A stretch of DNA of 64,000 nt from Streptomyces chartreusis (GCF_008704715.1 NZ_CP023689.1:4092001-4156000), one strand, 5' to 3'. Positions 1-8,506 are shown, counted from the stretch's first letter. Numbers and translations: made by a program. Notes: a model not told the origin generated them from the sequence alone.

Positions 1-133
1 GCTCCGTCTGCTGGCTGATGTTGGCGCGGAACAGGTCGCCCGTGGAGATGTGCGGGATCGACAGGTTCTTGGCGAGGAACGCGGCCTGCGTTCCCTTGCC
101 GGCACCCGGCGGCCCGACGAGGACGATACGCAT
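1..133 (-). CDS. adk: Adenylate kinase, N-terminal part (gene runs off the left edge)
   Basis: Adenylate kinase interconverts ATP + AMP and 2 ADP in the cytosol. Only the first 44 codons are present. They begin MRIVLVGPPGAGKGTQ, a textbook P-loop (GPPGAGKGT, residues 7-15), followed by the STGD motif of the AMP-binding region. The ATG at 131-133 overlaps the secY stop (TGATG), so the two are translationally coupled. This is the conserved secY-adk order of actinobacteria. Seen directly; identity is very secure although the protein is cut by the window end. Confidence 0.97.
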   Translation of the reverse strand, partial: MRIVLVGPPGAGKGTQAAFLAKNLSIPHISTGDLFRANISQQTE

Positions 134-1449
134 CAGCGGAGGAACCCTTCGTAATTGCGCTGCTGGAGCTGGCTCTCGATCTGCTTCACCGTTTCAAGAC
201 CGACACCCACGATGATCAGGATGCTGGTACCACCGAACGGGAAGTTCTGGTTTGCCCCGAAACCAGCCAACGCCATCGTCGGCACGAGAGCGATCAGACC
301 CAAGTACAGCGAGCCCGGCCAGGTGATCCGGTTGAGCACGTAGGAGAGGTACTCAGCGGTCGGTCGGCCAGCCCGGATGCCCGGGATGAAGCCACCATAC
401 TTCTTCATGTTGTCCGCGACTTCCTCGGGGTTGAACGAGATAGCCACGTAGAAGAACGCGAAGAAGACAATCAGGAAGAAATAGAGGGCGACGTGCACGG
501 GTGCCCCCGTGTCCGCCAGGTTCTTTGTGACCCAGGTCGCCCAGCCGGACTCCTGGTTGTTGGAGAACTGCACGATCAGCGCCGGAATATAGAGCAGCGA
601 CGACGCGAAGATGACGGGAATCACGCCCGCCTGGTTCACCTTGAGCGGGATGTACGTCGAAGTACCGCCGTAGGAACGGCGGCCGATCATGCGCTTCGCG
701 TACTGCACCGGAATACGGCGCTGGGCCTGCTCCACGAAGACGACCAGTCCGACCATGACCAGGCCCACCGCGATGACGGTGCCGAACTCGATCCAGCCGC
801 CGGCCAGGTCACCCTGCTGCTTGATGGCCCACAGGGCGGACGGGAAGGTCGCGGCGATCGAGATGAACATCAGGATCGACATGCCGTTGCCGATGCCGCG
901 GTCGGTGATGAGCTCACCGAGCCACATGACGACGGCCGTACCGGCGGTCATGGTGATGACCATGGTGATGGTCGTGAAGATCGACTGGTCAGGAACGATC
1001 TGGCTGGACACCTGGCAACCCTGGAAGAGCGCGCCGCTGCGGGCGGTGGCCACCAGGCCGGTGCCCTGCAGAATGGCGAGCGCCACGGTCAGGTAGCGGG
1101 TGTACTGCGTGATCTTGGCCGTCCCCGCCTGGCCCTCCTTCTTGAGGGCTTCCAGGCGCGGGATCACGACGGTCAGCAGCTGAAGGATGATGCTCGCCGT
1201 GATGTACGGCATGATGCCGAGCGCGAAGATCGTGATCTGAAGCAGCGCGCCGCCGCTGAACATGTTGACCAGACCGAACAGGCCCGTGTTGGTGCTGGCC
1301 TGGTCGATGCAGACCTGGACGGCCGAGTAGTCGACGCCTGGAATCGGAATGTGGGTACCGATCCGATACACCACGATGATGGCGAGCGTGAAGAGCAGCT
1401 TCTTGCGCAGGTCGGGCGTCTTGAACGCCCGGGCGAACGCGGTGAGCAC
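133..1449 (-). CDS. secY: Protein translocase subunit SecY
   Basis: SecY is the channel-forming subunit of the SecYEG translocon in the cytoplasmic membrane. The 438-residue product has the family's usual length and about ten hydrophobic segments, starting with a first helix near residues 17-35. It ends NYEGFLR. The stop overlaps the adk start by one base. Upstream, a 245-bp gap carries a terminator-like stem and a promoter candidate, so secY-adk appears to be expressed independently of rplO. SecE, its partner, is encoded at 37,419-37,703. Confidence 0.98.
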   Translation of the reverse strand: MLTAFARAFKTPDLRKKLLFTLAIIVVYRIGTHIPIPGVDYSAVQVCIDQASTNTGLFGLVNMFSGGALLQITIFALGIMPYITASIILQLLTVVIPRLEALKKEGQAGTAKITQYTRYLTVALAILQGTGLVATARSGALFQGCQVSSQIVPDQSIFTTITMVITMTAGTAVVMWLGELITDRGIGNGMSILMFISIAATFPSALWAIKQQGDLAGGWIEFGTVIAVGLVMVGLVVFVEQAQRRIPVQYAKRMIGRRSYGGTSTYIPLKVNQAGVIPVIFASSLLYIPALIVQFSNNQESGWATWVTKNLADTGAPVHVALYFFLIVFFAFFYVAISFNPEEVADNMKKYGGFIPGIRAGRPTAEYLSYVLNRITWPGSLYLGLIALVPTMALAGFGANQNFPFGGTSILIIVGVGLETVKQIESQLQQRNYEGFLR

Positions 1450-1505
1450 GGTGCCTCCTGCGACCCCCGCGCATCTGCGTCAAGGGTGACGGTCTTGAGG
1501 TTCGA

Positions 1506-1534
1506 CTAATAGGAACGACTTAGCTAACGGTCAA
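1506..1534 (-). promoter_or_regulatory. Candidate promoter of secY-adk
   Basis: On the minus strand TTGACC (1529-1534) and TATTAG (1506-1511) are 17 bp apart, a good HrdB-type arrangement. The start of transcription would lie about 50 bases before the secY ATG. Seen in sequence; function inferred. Confidence 0.55.
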
Positions 1535-1626
1535 CTGCCGCTCAGAGTGCCTCACGAACAGCACTCAGTAAAAGTGGACAGTGCAGGCCACCTTACCGGC
1601 GAGACCGCCCCCCTTGGAACGACCAA

Positions 1627-1658
1627 CCGGGGATACCCCATTTGTGGGGTATCCCCGG
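1627..1658 (-). terminator. Terminator-like hairpin between rplO and secY
   Basis: A perfect 14-bp stem (1627-1640 with 1645-1658) closes a TTTG loop just after rplO and before the secY promoter candidate. There is no clear U-tract, which is common for Streptomyces terminators. It would separate the spc operon from secY-adk. Confidence 0.65.
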
Positions 1659-1694
1659 TCGGGATCGCTCAAGTCATCGAGACGCCTGATGTGT

Positions 1695-2150
1695 TCAGAC
1701 GAGCTCGGTGACGGTACCGCCGGCGGCGGTGATCTTCTCCTTGGCGGAGCCGGAGACGGCGTCGACCGTCACCTGCAGCGCCACGGAGATCTCGCCCTGG
1801 CCGAGGACCTTGACGAGGCTGTTCTTGCGAACGGCACCCTTGGCGACCAGGCCCTCGACGGTGACCTCGCCACCCTCGGGGTACAGCGACGCCAGCTTGT
1901 CGAGGTTCACGACCTGGAACTCGGTCTTGAACGGGTTCTTGAAGCCCTTCAGCTTCGGAAGACGCATGTGGAGGGGCATCTGGCCACCCTCGAAGCGCTC
2001 CGGAACCTGGTAACGAGCCTTCGTACCCTTGGTACCACGACCGGCCGTCTTACCCTTCGACGCCTCACCACGACCGACACGGGTCTTGGCGGTCTTGGCG
2101 CCCGGGGCGGGACGGAGGTTGTGGATCTTGAGCGGGTTGTTCTCCGCCAT
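1695..2150 (-). CDS. rplO: 50S ribosomal protein L15
   Basis: Large-subunit protein that joins late in 50S assembly. The 151-residue product opens with the family's NNPLKIHNLRPAPGAKTAKTR-like segment and has the glycine/lysine-rich tail region GRGEASKGKTAGRGTKG. It lies two bases after rpmD and is the last ribosomal gene of this operon before the hairpin ahead of secY. Confidence 0.98.
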   Translation of the reverse strand: MAENNPLKIHNLRPAPGAKTAKTRVGRGEASKGKTAGRGTKGTKARYQVPERFEGGQMPLHMRLPKLKGFKNPFKTEFQVVNLDKLASLYPEGGEVTVEGLVAKGAVRKNSLVKVLGQGEISVALQVTVDAVSGSAKEKITAAGGTVTELV

Positions 2151-2152
2151 GA

Positions 2153-2332
2153 TCAGACCTCCTCAACCGTCACGAGGTGGCGGACGGTGTGCACCATGCC
2201 GCGGAACTCGGGGCGGTCCTCCTTGACGACCTGCGTGTTGATGCCCTTGAGACCAAGGGAGCGCAGGGTGTCACGGTGGTTCTGCTTGGTGCCGATGTAC
2301 GACTTGACCTGCGTGATCTTGAGCTGCGCCAT
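2153..2332 (-). CDS. rpmD: 50S ribosomal protein L30
   Basis: Small 59-residue large-subunit protein starting MAQLKITQVKSYIG. The open frame extends further upstream, but this ATG (2330-2332) overlaps the rpsE TAA by one base (TAATG), and the protein then has L30's normal length. Translationally coupled to rpsE. Confidence 0.97.
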   Translation of the reverse strand: MAQLKITQVKSYIGTKQNHRDTLRSLGLKGINTQVVKEDRPEFRGMVHTVRHLVTVEEV

Positions 2333-2937
2333 TACGCACCAGCCCCGGCACGCGCACGCAGCAGAGCCGCGGGAGCAACGTCCTCGAGCGGCAGGCCACG
2401 GCGGGCCGCGACCTCCTCGGGGCGCTGCAGACCCTTCAGGGCCTCCACGGTCGCGTGCACGATGTTGATCGCGTTGTCGGAGCCGAGCGACTTCGACAGG
2501 ATGTCGTGGATACCGGCGCACTCGAGCACGGCACGCACCGGACCACCGGCGATAACACCGGTACCGGGCGACGCGGGCTTGAGCAGCACGACGCCGGCAG
2601 CCTTCTCACCCTGGATCGGGTGCGGGATGGTGCCCTGGATACGGGGGACCTTGAAGAAGTGCTTCTTGGCCTCCTCAACACCCTTGGCGATGGCGGCCGG
2701 CACCTCCTTGGCCTTGCCGTAACCGACACCCACGGTGCCGTCACCGTCGCCCACCACGACCAGCGCGGTGAAGCTGAAGCGACGACCACCCTTCACAACC
2801 TTGGCGACACGGTTGATCGCGACAACGCGCTCAACGTAAGCGGTCTTCTCGGCGGCAGCTGCGCCGCCGTCACGGCCCTTCCGGTCCCGCCGCTCGCCGC
2901 CACCGGCACCGCCACCGCGGCGCTGGGGTCCAGCCAT
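2332..2937 (-). CDS. rpsE: 30S ribosomal protein S5
   Basis: Small-subunit protein near the decoding-fidelity region. The 201 residues contain the N-terminal double-stranded-RNA-binding domain (VERVVAINRVAKVVKGGRR) followed by the C-terminal domain. A Gly/Arg-rich N-terminal tail of about 30 residues is typical of actinobacteria. Confidence 0.98.
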   Translation of the reverse strand: MAGPQRRGGGAGGGERRDRKGRDGGAAAAEKTAYVERVVAINRVAKVVKGGRRFSFTALVVVGDGDGTVGVGYGKAKEVPAAIAKGVEEAKKHFFKVPRIQGTIPHPIQGEKAAGVVLLKPASPGTGVIAGGPVRAVLECAGIHDILSKSLGSDNAINIVHATVEALKGLQRPEEVAARRGLPLEDVAPAALLRARAGAGA

Positions 2938-2978
2938 TGGAATTACCTCTCTCTTTTTCCGCTAGCTACGGAAGCGGC

Positions 2979-3362
2979 TCAGAACTTGAGTCCGGCTTCG
3001 CGGGCGGCGTCCGCCAGGGCGGCGATGCGCCCGGCGTACTGGTTGCCACCACGGTCGAATACGACGGCCTCGACGCCGGCGGCCTTGGCGCGCTCGGCGA
3101 CCAGGGCTCCGACCTGCTTGGCCTGCGCGGACTTGTCGCCCTCGCCACCGCGGATCGAGGTGTCCAGGGTGGACGCCGACGCAAGGGTGTGACCCTTGAG
3201 GTCGTCGATCACCTGGGCCACGATGTGGCGGTTCGAGCGGGTAACGACCAGACGCGGACGCTCCGCCGTTCCGTTGATGTGCTTACGGATCCGGATGTGG
3301 CGGCGCTTGATCGCGGCGCGCTTGTAGGCGTCGCCCTTGAGGATCTTCTGTCCGTATGCCAT
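2979..3362 (-). CDS. rplR: 50S ribosomal protein L18
   Basis: 5S rRNA-binding protein of the central protuberance, 127 residues, beginning MAYGQKILKGDAYKRAAIKR and ending in the conserved AALADAAREAGLKF. It sits three bases after rplF within the spc gene string. Confidence 0.98.
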   Translation of the reverse strand: MAYGQKILKGDAYKRAAIKRRHIRIRKHINGTAERPRLVVTRSNRHIVAQVIDDLKGHTLASASTLDTSIRGGEGDKSAQAKQVGALVAERAKAAGVEAVVFDRGGNQYAGRIAALADAAREAGLKF

Positions 3363-3365
3363 GGC

Positions 3366-3905
3366 TTACTTACCCGCCTTTCCGACCTTGCGGCGGATGA
3401 CTTCGCCCTCGTACTTGACGCCCTTGGCCTTGTACGGGTCGGGCTTGCGCAGCTTGCGGATGTTCGCCGCAACCTCGCCGACCTTCTGCTTGTCGATGCC
3501 CTCGACCGAGAAGCGGGTCGGGTTCTCCACCTTGAAGGTGATGCCCTCGGGAGCCTCGACGGTGATCGAGTGGCTGTAGCCGAGCGCGAACTCGAGGTTC
3601 GATCCCTTGGCCGCAACGCGGTAACCGACACCGCTGATCTCGAGCTTCTTCACGTAACCCTGGGTCACGCCGGTGATCATGTTCGCCACCAGCGTGCGGG
3701 ACAGGCCGTGCAGGGCCTTGTTCTGACGCTCGTCGTTGGGGCGGGTGACGTTGAGTACGCCGTCCTCACCCTTGGCGATCTCGATCGGCGACACGACGGT
3801 GTGGGTCAGCGTGCCCTTGGGGCCCTTGACCGAGACCGTCTGGCCGTCGATGGTGACGTCCACGCCGGCGGGAACCGCGATGGGGAGCTTGCCGATGCGC
3901 GACAT
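3366..3905 (-). CDS. rplF: 50S ribosomal protein L6
   Basis: Large-subunit protein near the factor-binding site. The 179 residues start MSRIGKLPIAVPAGV and end DPYKAKGVKYEGE followed by the family's basic tail. Normal length and position between rpsH and rplR. Confidence 0.98.
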   Translation of the reverse strand: MSRIGKLPIAVPAGVDVTIDGQTVSVKGPKGTLTHTVVSPIEIAKGEDGVLNVTRPNDERQNKALHGLSRTLVANMITGVTQGYVKKLEISGVGYRVAAKGSNLEFALGYSHSITVEAPEGITFKVENPTRFSVEGIDKQKVGEVAANIRKLRKPDPYKAKGVKYEGEVIRRKVGKAGK

Positions 3906-3929
3906 AGCTGTTTCCTCCGTTCCCTTCCG

Positions 3930-4328
3930 TTACCAGACGTAGGCGAGGACTTCTCCGCCTACGCCCTTCTTGCCGGCCTGCTTGTCGGTGAGGAGCCCGT
4001 GGGACGTGGAGATGATCGCCACGCCGAGGCCGCCGAGCACCTTCGGCAGGTTGGTGGACTTCGCGTAAACCCGGAGACCGGGCTTGGAGATCCGCTTGAT
4101 GCCCGCGATGGAGCGCTCACGGTTGGGGCCGAACTTCAGCTCCAGGACGAGGTTCTTGCCGACCTCGGCGTCCTCGACCTTCCAGCCCGTGATGAAGCCC
4201 TCCTGCTGGAGGATCTCCGCGATGTGCGACTTGATCTTCGATGCCGGCATCGTCACGGAGTCGTGGTATGCCGAGTTCGCGTTCCGCAGACGCGTAAGCA
4301 TGTCTGCGATCGGATCAGTCATGGTCAT
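3930..4328 (-). CDS. rpsH: 30S ribosomal protein S8
   Basis: 16S rRNA-binding assembly protein; in enterobacteria it is also the autogenous repressor of spc. The ATG at 4326-4328 is chosen because GAAGG lies seven bases before it and the product (132 residues, MTMTDPIADMLTRLRNAN) has the family's length. Upstream in-frame codons would only add an unrelated tail. A second ATG two codons later is possible. A 212-bp gap separates it from rpsN, longer than elsewhere in the operon. Confidence 0.97.
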   Translation of the reverse strand: MTMTDPIADMLTRLRNANSAYHDSVTMPASKIKSHIAEILQQEGFITGWKVEDAEVGKNLVLELKFGPNRERSIAGIKRISKPGLRVYAKSTNLPKVLGGLGVAIISTSHGLLTDKQAGKKGVGGEVLAYVW

Positions 4329-4540
4329 GAATTGGCCTTCGGCCTCTCTCGCCGGGGTTTCCTGGTGCGCCATCCCTCTCCCCGATCCGAGACGGGACGG
4401 GTGCGGCGCGGTGGACCTACGGCGTAGTAAGTCGTACGGGCGCGACAGGCGCCCAACCCCACAAGCCTAAGCCATGCGGAGGTGGGCCCCTGTCCACCCA
4501 GATGCTTACCGAGAGACTCCGGAATCCCTTATTAGGGGGA

Positions 4541-4726
4541 TTACCAGGAGCTCTTGGTCACGCCCGGCAGCTCGCCACGGTGAGCCATCTCACGAAGGCA
4601 CACGCGGCACAGGCCGAACTTGCGGTACACGGAGTGCGGACGGCCGCAGCGCTGGCAGCGCGTGTAGCCACGCACACCGAACTTGGGCTTGCGAGCAGCC
4701 TTGGCAATCAGAGCCTTCTTCGCCAT
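4541..4726 (-). CDS. rpsN: 30S ribosomal protein S14, zinc-binding form
   Basis: A 61-residue S14 of the short C+ type, with CQRC (residues 24-27) and CRVC (40-43) zinc-ligand pairs. Streptomyces also encode a longer zinc-free paralog under zinc control; this is the housekeeping copy (often called rpsZ). The ATG at 4724-4726 is preceded by GGAGG that overlaps the rplE stop region, five bases from that stop. Confidence 0.97.
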   Translation of the reverse strand: MAKKALIAKAARKPKFGVRGYTRCQRCGRPHSVYRKFGLCRVCLREMAHRGELPGVTKSSW

Positions 4727-4731
4727 CTCGC

Positions 4732-5289
4732 TCACGCCTCCTTGAACGGGAAGCCGAGGTGACGAAGGAGCGCGCGGCCCTCAGCGTCGTTGGTCGCCGT
4801 GGTCACCACGGTGATGTCCATACCCCGGGTACGGTCGATCTTGTCCTGGTCGATCTCGTGGAACATGACCTGCTCGGTGAGACCGAAGGTGTAGTTGCCA
4901 CGGCCGTCGAACTGCTTGGGGGACAGACCACGGAAGTCGCGGATGCGCGGGAGCGCGAGCGACAGGGTGCGGTCCAGGAACTCCCACATGCGGTCGCCAC
5001 GGAGCGTGACGTGGGCACCGATCGGCTGGCCCTCACGCAGCTTGAACTGCGCGATGGACTTGCGGGCCTTGGTGACGGCCGGCTTCTGACCGGTGATCGT
5101 GGTGAGGTCGCGGATCGCGCCCTCGATCAGCTTGGAGTCGCGGGCGGCGTCGCCCACACCCATGTTGACCACGATCTTGACGAGGCCGGGAACCTGCATG
5201 ACGTTCTCGTACTTGAACTCGTCACGCAGCTTGCCCGCGATCTCCTCGCGGTACTTCAGCTTCAGACGCGGGCTGGTGGTGGTCGTCAT
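4732..5289 (-). CDS. rplE: 50S ribosomal protein L5
   Basis: 5S rRNA-binding protein, 185 residues. It contains the family's NMGVGDAARDSKLIEGA segment and the GQKPAVTKARKSIAQFKLR motif. Its start overlaps the rplX stop by one base (TGATG), indicating coupled translation. Confidence 0.98.
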   Translation of the reverse strand: MTTTTSPRLKLKYREEIAGKLRDEFKYENVMQVPGLVKIVVNMGVGDAARDSKLIEGAIRDLTTITGQKPAVTKARKSIAQFKLREGQPIGAHVTLRGDRMWEFLDRTLSLALPRIRDFRGLSPKQFDGRGNYTFGLTEQVMFHEIDQDKIDRTRGMDITVVTTATNDAEGRALLRHLGFPFKEA

Positions 5290-5612
5290 CAGATGTCCTC
5301 ACCCGTCCGCTTGGCAACGCGGATCTTGTTGCCTTCGTCGTCGAAGCGGTAGCCGACACGCGTGACGACCTTGTTGCCGTCCTTCTCAACGACCAGCTGG
5401 ACGTTGGAGACGTGGACGGGCGCCTCGGTCGTGACGATGCCGCCGGCCTGCGAACCCTTGGCGGTCGGGCCGGCCTTGGTGTGCTTCTTGACCCGGTTGA
5501 CACCCTCGACCAGGACACGGTCCTCGCGGGGGTAGGCCGCGATGACCTTGCCCTGCTTGCCCTTGTCCTTACCGGTGATGACCTGGACCAGGTCGCCCTT
5601 CTTAATCTTCAT
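5289..5612 (-). CDS. rplX: 50S ribosomal protein L24
   Basis: Early 50S assembly protein, 107 residues, with an N-terminal KOW motif (KGDLVQVITGKDKGKQGKV). Two bases separate its start from the rplN stop. Confidence 0.98.
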   Translation of the reverse strand: MKIKKGDLVQVITGKDKGKQGKVIAAYPREDRVLVEGVNRVKKHTKAGPTAKGSQAGGIVTTEAPVHVSNVQLVVEKDGNKVVTRVGYRFDDEGNKIRVAKRTGEDI

Positions 5613-5614
5613 GC

Positions 5615-5983
5615 TTACAGCACCTCCGGAGCCAGCGAGATGATCTTCATGAACTTCTTCTCGCGCAGCTCACGCCCGACCGGGCCGAAGATGCGGGTGC
5701 CGCGAGGGTCGCCGTCGTTCTTCAGAATGACGGCGGCGTTCTCGTCGAAGCGGATGTACGAGCCGTCCGGACGGCGGCGCTCCTTGACGGTGCGAACGAT
5801 GACCGCCTTGACGACGTCACCCTTCTTCACGTTGCCACCGGGGATCGCGTCCTTGACGGTGGCGACGATGACGTCACCGATGCCCGCGTAGCGGCGACCG
5901 GAGCCACCGAGCACACGGATGCAAAGGATTTCCTTCGCACCAGTGTTGTCGGCGACGCGCAGTCGCGACTCCTGCTGGATCAC
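5615..5983 (-). CDS. rplN: 50S ribosomal protein L14
   Basis: Subunit-interface protein, 122 residues, beginning MIQQESRLRVADNTGAKE from a GTG codon. AGGAG lies six bases before the GTG. It is the first gene of the spc operon in enterobacteria; here a 98-bp gap with three stem-loops precedes it. Confidence 0.98.
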   Translation of the reverse strand: MIQQESRLRVADNTGAKEILCIRVLGGSGRRYAGIGDVIVATVKDAIPGGNVKKGDVVKAVIVRTVKERRRPDGSYIRFDENAAVILKNDGDPRGTRIFGPVGRELREKKFMKIISLAPEVL

Positions 5984-5997
5984 GTCTATCTCCTGTT

Positions 5998-6080
5998 TGT
6001 CTGCCGGTTCCCGGCAGGGGGCTCAGTACGAGCACCCCTGCCGAGCCTGGCGGAACTGTCCTGCGGGAAACCCCGCAGGA
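5998..6080 (-). promoter_or_regulatory. Three stacked stem-loops at the S10/spc boundary
   Basis: The rpsQ-rplN gap holds a 9-bp stem with an AAAC loop (6059-6080), a CAGGGG/CCCCTG stem (about 6015-6040) and a 7-bp CTGCCGG/CCGGCAG stem (6001-6017). In E. coli this junction separates the S10 and spc operons. The hairpins may terminate, attenuate or process the fused transcript. Structure seen; role inferred. Confidence 0.5.
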
Positions 6081-6081
6081 A

Positions 6082-6366
6082 TTACTTGGCCTTCTCGAGG
6101 ATCTCGACGACGCGCCAGCGCTTCGTCGCGGACAGCGGCCGGGTCTCCATGAGGAGGACACGGTCGCCGACACCCGCGGCGTTCTGCTCGTCGTGCGCCT
6201 TGAGCTTGTTCGTACGGCGGATGACCTTGCCGTACAGCGCGTGCTTCACACGGTCCTCGACGGCGACGACGACGGTCTTGTCCATCTTGTCGCTGACGAC
6301 GAGACCCTCACGGGTCTTGCGGAAACCGCGCGCCTCTGCGTTCTCAGTCACGTTCTTCTCGCTCAT
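6082..6366 (-). CDS. rpsQ: 30S ribosomal protein S17
   Basis: Primary 16S rRNA-binding protein, 94 residues. The conserved core GLVVSDKMDKTVVVAVEDRV follows a 20-residue N-terminal extension. Its ATG overlaps the rpmC stop (TGATG). Confidence 0.98.
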   Translation of the reverse strand: MSEKNVTENAEARGFRKTREGLVVSDKMDKTVVVAVEDRVKHALYGKVIRRTNKLKAHDEQNAAGVGDRVLLMETRPLSATKRWRVVEILEKAK

Positions 6367-6590
6367 CAGGCGTTCTCCACCGTTTCGATGCCCAGCTCAC
6401 GCTCGCGCATCAGGGTGTAGATCCGCGCGATGTCCTTGCGGACCGCCTTCAGACGGCCATGGTTCTCGAGCTGACCGGTCGCCGCCTGGAAGCGGAGGTT
6501 GAACAGCTCTTCCTTGGCCTCGCGGAGCTTCGCAAGAAGCTCCTCGTTGCCCAGCTCGCGCAGCTCGGACGCCTTGGTACCGGCCGACAT
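6366..6590 (-). CDS. rpmC: 50S ribosomal protein L29
   Basis: Helical-hairpin protein near the exit tunnel, 74 residues from the ATG at 6588-6590. A GTG one codon upstream is also open. The ATG overlaps the rplP stop, the pattern used throughout this operon, so it is preferred. Contains RELGNEELLAKLREAKEEL, typical of L29. Confidence 0.96.
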   Translation of the reverse strand: MSAGTKASELRELGNEELLAKLREAKEELFNLRFQAATGQLENHGRLKAVRKDIARIYTLMRERELGIETVENA

Positions 6591-7009
6591 CACGCTTCAC
6601 CTGCCTCGCGCTTGACGATCCGGCACTTCATCGGCAGCTTGTGGGCGGCGCGAGTCAGAGCCTCACGGGCGATCTTCTCGTTGGGGTACGACAGCTCGAA
6701 CATCACGCGTCCGGGCTTGACGTTGGCGATCCACCACTCCGGAGAACCCTTACCGGAACCCATGCGGGTCTCGGCAGGCTTCTTGGTGAGGGGACGGTCC
6801 GGGTAGATGTTGATCCAGACCTTGCCACCACGCTTGATGTGACGCGTCATGGCAATACGAGCGGCCTCGATCTGACGGTTCGTCACGTAGGCCGGGGTGA
6901 GCGCCTGGATGCCGTACTCGCCGAACGCAACCGTCGTGCCACCCTTGGCAGCGCCGGAGCGCTTGGGGTGGTGCTGCTTGCGGTGCTTGACCCTACGGGG
7001 GATCAGCAT
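6590..7009 (-). CDS. rplP: 50S ribosomal protein L16
   Basis: Protein near the A-site tRNA elbow, 139 residues starting MLIPRRVKHRKQHHPKRSG, with the conserved RRGGKVWINIYP-type segment. Five bases after rpsC. Confidence 0.98.
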   Translation of the reverse strand: MLIPRRVKHRKQHHPKRSGAAKGGTTVAFGEYGIQALTPAYVTNRQIEAARIAMTRHIKRGGKVWINIYPDRPLTKKPAETRMGSGKGSPEWWIANVKPGRVMFELSYPNEKIAREALTRAAHKLPMKCRIVKREAGEA

Positions 7010-7014
7010 TTCGG

Positions 7015-7833
7015 TCAGGCCTCCGTTCCGGTGCTCTCAGCCGGAGCGGCGGGGGCCTCGGCCTTGGGGGCCTCGGCGCCGGCAGCCTGCTGCGGCTTGC
7101 GACCGCGCCGCTCGCCACCACGGCCACCACGGGCCGGGCGGTCTGCACCACCACGGGCCGGGCGGTTACCCGCACGGGCCGCAGCGTTCTCGGCGCGGAC
7201 CTCGGCGATGTTCTTGACGTCGCCCTTGTAGATCCAGACCTTCACGCCGATGCGGCCGAAGGTCGTCTTGGCCTCGAAGAAGCCGTAGTCCACGTTCGCA
7301 CGGAGCGTGTGCAGGGGCACGCGGCCCTCGCGGTAGAACTCCGAGCGGGACATCTCGGCGCCACCGAGGCGGCCGCCGCACTGGATCTTGATGCCCTTGG
7401 CGCCGGCCTTCATGGCGGACTGCATGCTCTTACGCATGGCCCGACGGAAGGAGACGCGGGAGGAGAGCTGCTCGGCAACGGCCTGGGCAACCAGCTGAGC
7501 GTCGGTCTCGGGGTTCTTGACCTCGAGGATGTTCAGCTGGACCTGCTTGCCCGTGAGCTTCTCGAGGTCACCGCGGATGCGGTCGGCCTCGGCGCCACGG
7601 CGGCCGATGACGATGCCCGGACGCGCGGTGTGGATGTCCACGCGGACACGGTCACGGGTGCGCTCGATCTCAACCTTCGAGATGCCGGCGCGCTCCATGC
7701 CGGACGTCATCATCCGACGGATGGCGACGTCTTCCTTGACGTAGTCCTTGTACAGCTTGTCGGCGTACCACCGGGACTTGAAGTCCGTGGTGACACCGAG
7801 CCGGAACCCATGCGGGTTAACCTTCTGGCCCAT
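7015..7833 (-). CDS. rpsC: 30S ribosomal protein S3
   Basis: mRNA-entry helicase protein with an N-terminal KH domain (GRRGAEADRIRGDLEKL). At 272 residues it is longer than the E. coli protein because of a C-terminal tail (about residues 215-272) rich in Arg, Gly, Ala and Pro with repeated RPARGG units, as in other streptomycetes. Its start overlaps the rplV stop. Confidence 0.98.
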   Translation of the reverse strand: MGQKVNPHGFRLGVTTDFKSRWYADKLYKDYVKEDVAIRRMMTSGMERAGISKVEIERTRDRVRVDIHTARPGIVIGRRGAEADRIRGDLEKLTGKQVQLNILEVKNPETDAQLVAQAVAEQLSSRVSFRRAMRKSMQSAMKAGAKGIKIQCGGRLGGAEMSRSEFYREGRVPLHTLRANVDYGFFEAKTTFGRIGVKVWIYKGDVKNIAEVRAENAAARAGNRPARGGADRPARGGRGGERRGRKPQQAAGAEAPKAEAPAAPAESTGTEA

Positions 7834-8180
7834 TACCGGGTTCCTTCCTTGCTGCTGACGACCACAGTGATGTGGCTGGTCCGCTTGCGGATCCGGTAGG
7901 CACGGCCCTGGGCACGCGGACGGAACCGCTTCAGGGTCGGGCCCTCGTCAACGTACGCCTCGCTGATGACCAGCGAGGAGGCGTCCGGGTGGTCGTAGTT
8001 GTGCGCGGCGTTGGCAATGGCGCTGTCGAGCACCTTGCCGACCGGCACGGAGGCTGCCTGCGGAGCGAATCGCAGAACAGCCTGAGCCTCCGTGGCATCC
8101 ATGCCACGGATAAGGTCCACCACGCGGCGGGCCTTCATGGGCGTAACGCGGATGTACCGCGCCTGGGCCCTGGCTTCCAT
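7833..8180 (-). CDS. rplV: 50S ribosomal protein L22
   Basis: Exit-tunnel protein, 115 residues starting MEARAQARYIRVTPMKARRV. It includes the beta-hairpin region that lines the tunnel (the site of macrolide-resistance changes in other bacteria); nothing abnormal is seen. Confidence 0.98.
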   Translation of the reverse strand: MEARAQARYIRVTPMKARRVVDLIRGMDATEAQAVLRFAPQAASVPVGKVLDSAIANAAHNYDHPDASSLVISEAYVDEGPTLKRFRPRAQGRAYRIRKRTSHITVVVSSKEGTR

Positions 8181-8224
8181 GGTTGTCCCTCTCAGTTACT
8201 TACGTGTCTGAATGCGATCCGCTA

Positions 8225-8506
8225 CTAGCGGCGCTTCGACTTCCGGTCGTCCTTGACGTGGCCCCGGAAGGTGCGCGTCGGCGAGAACTCGCCGAGCTTG
8301 TGGCCGACCATCGACTCGGTGACGAACACCGGGATGTGGGTCTTGCCGTTGTGCACCGCGAGCGTGTGGCCGAGCATGGCCGGCACGATCATGGAGCGAC
8401 GGGACCAGGTCTTGATGACGTTCTTGGTGCCGGCTTCGTTCTGGGCGTCCACCTTCTTGATGAGGTGTCCGTCGACGAAGGGCCCCTTCTTGAGACTGCG
8501 CGGCAT
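8225..8506 (-). CDS. rpsS: 30S ribosomal protein S19
   Basis: Head protein of the small subunit, 93 residues starting MPRSLKKGPFVDGHLIKKV, with the conserved HNGKTHIPVFVTESMVGHKLGE stretch and a basic C-terminus. Confidence 0.98.
   Translation of the reverse strand: MPRSLKKGPFVDGHLIKKVDAQNEAGTKNVIKTWSRRSMIVPAMLGHTLAVHNGKTHIPVFVTESMVGHKLGEFSPTRTFRGHVKDDRKSKRR

Noticed and set aside
4374..4540. Promoter in the rpsH-rpsN gap
   Set aside because: A TAGGCT box is present on the minus strand but the nearest -35-like box is 21 bp away; too weak to list.
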